A stretch of 64,000 bases of DNA from Candidatus Saccharimonadota bacterium (lineage in GTDB: Bacteria; Patescibacteriota; Saccharimonadia; Saccharimonadales; Saccharimonadaceae): NCBI GenBank assembly GCA_017406985.1, contig JAFQXL010000004.1:247708-311707 (forward strand). Reading direction: 5' to 3'. Made by a program: the position numbers and the translations under genes. Positions 62,587-64,000 of the stretch are shown one piece after another. Under the pieces are notes generated by a model. The model worked only from the letters and a program-made list of their open reading frames with translations, was not told where the DNA came from and made no database searches. Each line of letters starts with the position of its first letter. Positions within the stretch are counted from its first letter, which is position 1.

Positions 62587-63247
62587 CGTCTATTAACCCG
62601 TCTCTTATTTTTATAATTAGTTCTGTCATAGAGTTATTACTAATCGCGTCAGAAATCGTCTTATGGAAGATTCCTTTAATATAATCATAGTTGTTATAAA
62701 TTATTGCCGTTTCTGGATTATAGCTGTTTAGACCATTAATATATTTTGTATAAGCCTCAGCCGCGGTTTTTTCGCCACTATCTGAACTTTTTAGATATTC
62801 AGAAATAAGCGCGACGTTACTGGTTTTTATAGCGTTATAATAATTTTCATAAATTTTATATGCGCTATTATAGGAATCAATATTTTTTTCAAGACGTTCT
62901 TTAAGAGTATTAAAATCTTCTAATACTTTTTCACGAACGGAAGTTTTGTCTTTTATTGTTTCGCTAAAACTATTCGTCGAGTCAAGATATTTCTTCAGAG
63001 CTTTCTGCGAAGCGTCTTCGAAAATCGCACCGTTATTCTTACTCTTATCTATGTCGATAAAGACGTCTTCTAGTTTAATTACGTCGTCTGAATATTGAGC
63101 CATAGCCTCTCTTACTGCGCTATCATGAATTCCGGTGGTGCTACTTGAGGACGAGCCTTTCCCCTTGTTCTGCTGCAGGGCAAAATAAACGCCAACCCCA
63201 GTTAAAATAGCGAAGACGGTAATAATGCCGAGGATGATAAGGAACCT
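62576..63247 (-). CDS. Promoterless cassette: membrane segment plus helical outer domain, head of the VirB6-like operon
   Basis: The frame is open from AGG 63245-63247 to the stop at 62576 (223 codons), beginning RFLIILGIITVFAILTGVGVYFALQQNK, a membrane segment, then a helical outer domain. A TAA lies directly before the AGG, and the first ATG (63103) is after the membrane segment. The plus-strand gene at 63324 has the matching segment RFLIIISIITVFAVLTGIGVYFALQQNK. Inversion at the shared 13-bp repeat would supply its promoter and N-terminus in frame (289 residues). Confidence 0.75.
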   Translation of the reverse strand, partial: RFLIILGIITVFAILTGVGVYFALQQNKGKGSSSSSTTGIHDSAVREAMAQYSDDVIKLEDVFIDIDKSKNNGAIFEDASQKALKKYLDSTNSFSETIKDKTSVREKVLEDFNTLKERLEKNIDSYNSAYKIYENYYNAIKTSNVALISEYLKSSDSGEKTAAEAYTKYINGLNSYNPETAIIYNNYDYIKGIFHKTISDAISNNSMTELIIKIRDGLIDDEE

Positions 63248-63249
63248 TT
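63237..63249 (-). repeat. 13-bp inverted repeat, left copy
   Basis: AAAGGTTCCTTAT on the minus strand; short arms AAGG/CCTT flank a TT core, as in serine-recombinase sites. Diverged homology to the right copy continues outward for about 85 bp. Confidence 0.85.
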
Positions 63250-63284
63250 ATTTTATCTAAATAGGGATTATTTACTAAAAATCC

Positions 63285-63314
63285 TTGCGAAAATGTTTAT
63301 GCTTATGTTATACT
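63285..63314 (+). promoter_or_regulatory. Promoter on the second invertible segment
   Basis: -35 TTGCGA (63285-63290), an 18-bp spacer ending GCTTATGT, -10 TATACT (63309-63314), 9 nt before the ATG. Same pattern as the pilM and 58864 promoters. Confidence 0.6.
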
Positions 63315-63323
63315 TAAACCACG

Positions 63324-64000
63324 ATGGGTCCAGAAAATAAAAATCTTTTTAATAACCGCCTTGGAATGCGCCCGAGCCGCAATCTTTCGGCTATGGACGA
63401 ATTAAACCGAATTTCTGCTCAAACTCAGGCCCAAAATCAGCCACAAACTCCGCAAAGCGTAAGCACTTCTTCTGACATTGTCTTAAGCGGCGGTTCTGCT
63501 CCGAAAAATCAGGGTAAAAAAAGGTTCCTTATAATAATCAGTATTATTACGGTTTTTGCCGTCTTAACCGGAATTGGTGTTTATTTCGCTTTGCAACAAA
63601 ATAAAAATGGCAGAATTTTTACGTCGGAATATACGAAAACTTATAATGATTATGTCGAATATTTATTAAACGGCGAAAATGCAGAAAAAACTGCTACCCT
63701 TACGACCGTTAAAGAAAATAATGAGTTAGTCTATCCTTTTAACTTTAATACGGTAAAAAAGATTACTTATAAAGAAAAAACTAATATAAATTCATATTTC
63801 GAGAATCTAAACACAAAACTAAATACTCTAAAGGAAAAAGCCGGCTCAAATAAGAAAGATAGCGTCGAGAAAAACATTACGGCGGTTGAAATCCTAGAAA
63901 AAACTATAAATTATCCAAAATATTTTAGTGAACTTAAAGCCGAATATAAAAAGAGCGAAAGCGCTGCTAAAACCTATATCCAGAACAATTTTAGTTATAG
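63324..64000 (+). CDS. Membrane protein paralogous to the silent 62576 cassette, expressed form (runs off window)
   Basis: 225 codons visible, no stop. A Gln/Asn/Ser-rich cytoplasmic N-terminus (1-65) ends in GKKR, a membrane segment (about 68-87), and a Lys/Asn-rich helical outer domain. The membrane segment matches that of 62576 almost residue for residue, but the outer domains have diverged. A nearly leaderless start. By analogy with the minus operon, a VirB6-like gene may follow outside the window (inference). Confidence 0.75.
   Translation, partial: MGPENKNLFNNRLGMRPSRNLSAMDELNRISAQTQAQNQPQTPQSVSTSSDIVLSGGSAPKNQGKKRFLIIISIITVFAVLTGIGVYFALQQNKNGRIFTSEYTKTYNDYVEYLLNGENAEKTATLTTVKENNELVYPFNFNTVKKITYKEKTNINSYFENLNTKLNTLKEKAGSNKKDSVEKNITAVEILEKTINYPKYFSELKAEYKKSESAAKTYIQNNFSY
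63520..63532 (+). repeat. 13-bp inverted repeat, right copy
   Basis: AAAGGTTCCTTAT on the plus strand, encoding K-R-F-L at the inner edge of the membrane segment. Confidence 0.85.

Larger units (their letters stand above)
63237..63532. mobile_element. Second predicted invertible segment (promoter plus N-terminal coding region)
   Basis: Bounded by AAAGGTTCCTTAT in inverse orientation. It holds the promoter at 63285-63314 and codons 1-66 of the plus-strand gene. In both orientations the AGG codon of the repeat is in frame. It would direct expression either into the plus-strand gene or into the 62576-59092 operon. Confidence 0.7.

Noticed and set aside
1-64000. Alternative genetic code with UGA as glycine
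   Set aside because: TGA is used as a normal stop (for example prfA and xer), and no gene contains in-frame TGA.

Overview
The window looks like a chromosomal piece of a Saccharibacteria (TM7/CPR) genome. The signs are a Gram-positive-style type IV pilus operon (pilM-N-O-B-T-C), CPR-type T4SS_pilin and VirB6/TrbL-like membrane proteins, short RpoD, SecE and EF-Ts, RNase Y and RNase J together, very compact gene spacing, and TGA used as a normal stop. No rRNA, CRISPR or insertion sequence was seen. One tRNA (Val-CAC) is present. Many genes have a TATAAT box ending 6 nt before the ATG, so leaderless mRNAs appear common.

Layout. 1-5 kb: recG (partial), trmD, rpmE, prmC, prfA, tRNA-Val. 5-10 kb: a flippase-like protein, a PIN-TRAM protein, a phosphoketolase split into two overlapping genes, and rny. 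10-20 kb: the type IV pilus operon with two EF-hand proteins. 20-27 kb: T4SS-type pilin, rpoD, a DsbA-like protein, a secreted HNH nuclease, MscS, ychF (apparently starting at ATT), a gene under paired NrdR boxes that encodes a stand-alone glycyl-radical-like domain, and rplY. 27-37 kb: uvrA, an Mpi-like serine DNA invertase, a Xer recombinase, prepilin peptidase, mscL, orn and argS. 37-40 kb: a surface-protein inversion locus. 40-48 kb: a galactofuranose-type polysaccharide locus (glf, galE, four GT2 glycosyltransferases, ABC exporter). 48-59 kb: an LGFP-repeat wall protein, a thioredoxin-like membrane protein, tsf, rpsB, nusG, secE, a 182-nt structured RNA, and RNase J. 59-64 kb: a VirB6-like operon that ends in a second inversion locus.

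The most exciting system is a pair of DNA-inversion switches built on one plan. At 37973-39255, perfect 62-bp inverted repeats flank a segment holding a promoter, a structured leader and the N-terminal half of a secreted protein. The repeats are coding and in frame on both sides, so inversion would swap a DUF1566/Fib_succ-like C-terminus for a glycine-rich one. At 63237-63532, a 13-bp perfect inverted repeat at the edge of longer diverged homology flanks a promoter and a 66-residue N-terminus. Inversion would join this in frame to the promoterless cassette on the minus strand, which heads the VirB6-like operon. A Bacteroides Mpi-type invertase gene lies at 30485-31144 and is the natural candidate enzyme. 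The architecture is read directly from the sequence; inversion itself and the enzyme assignment are inference.
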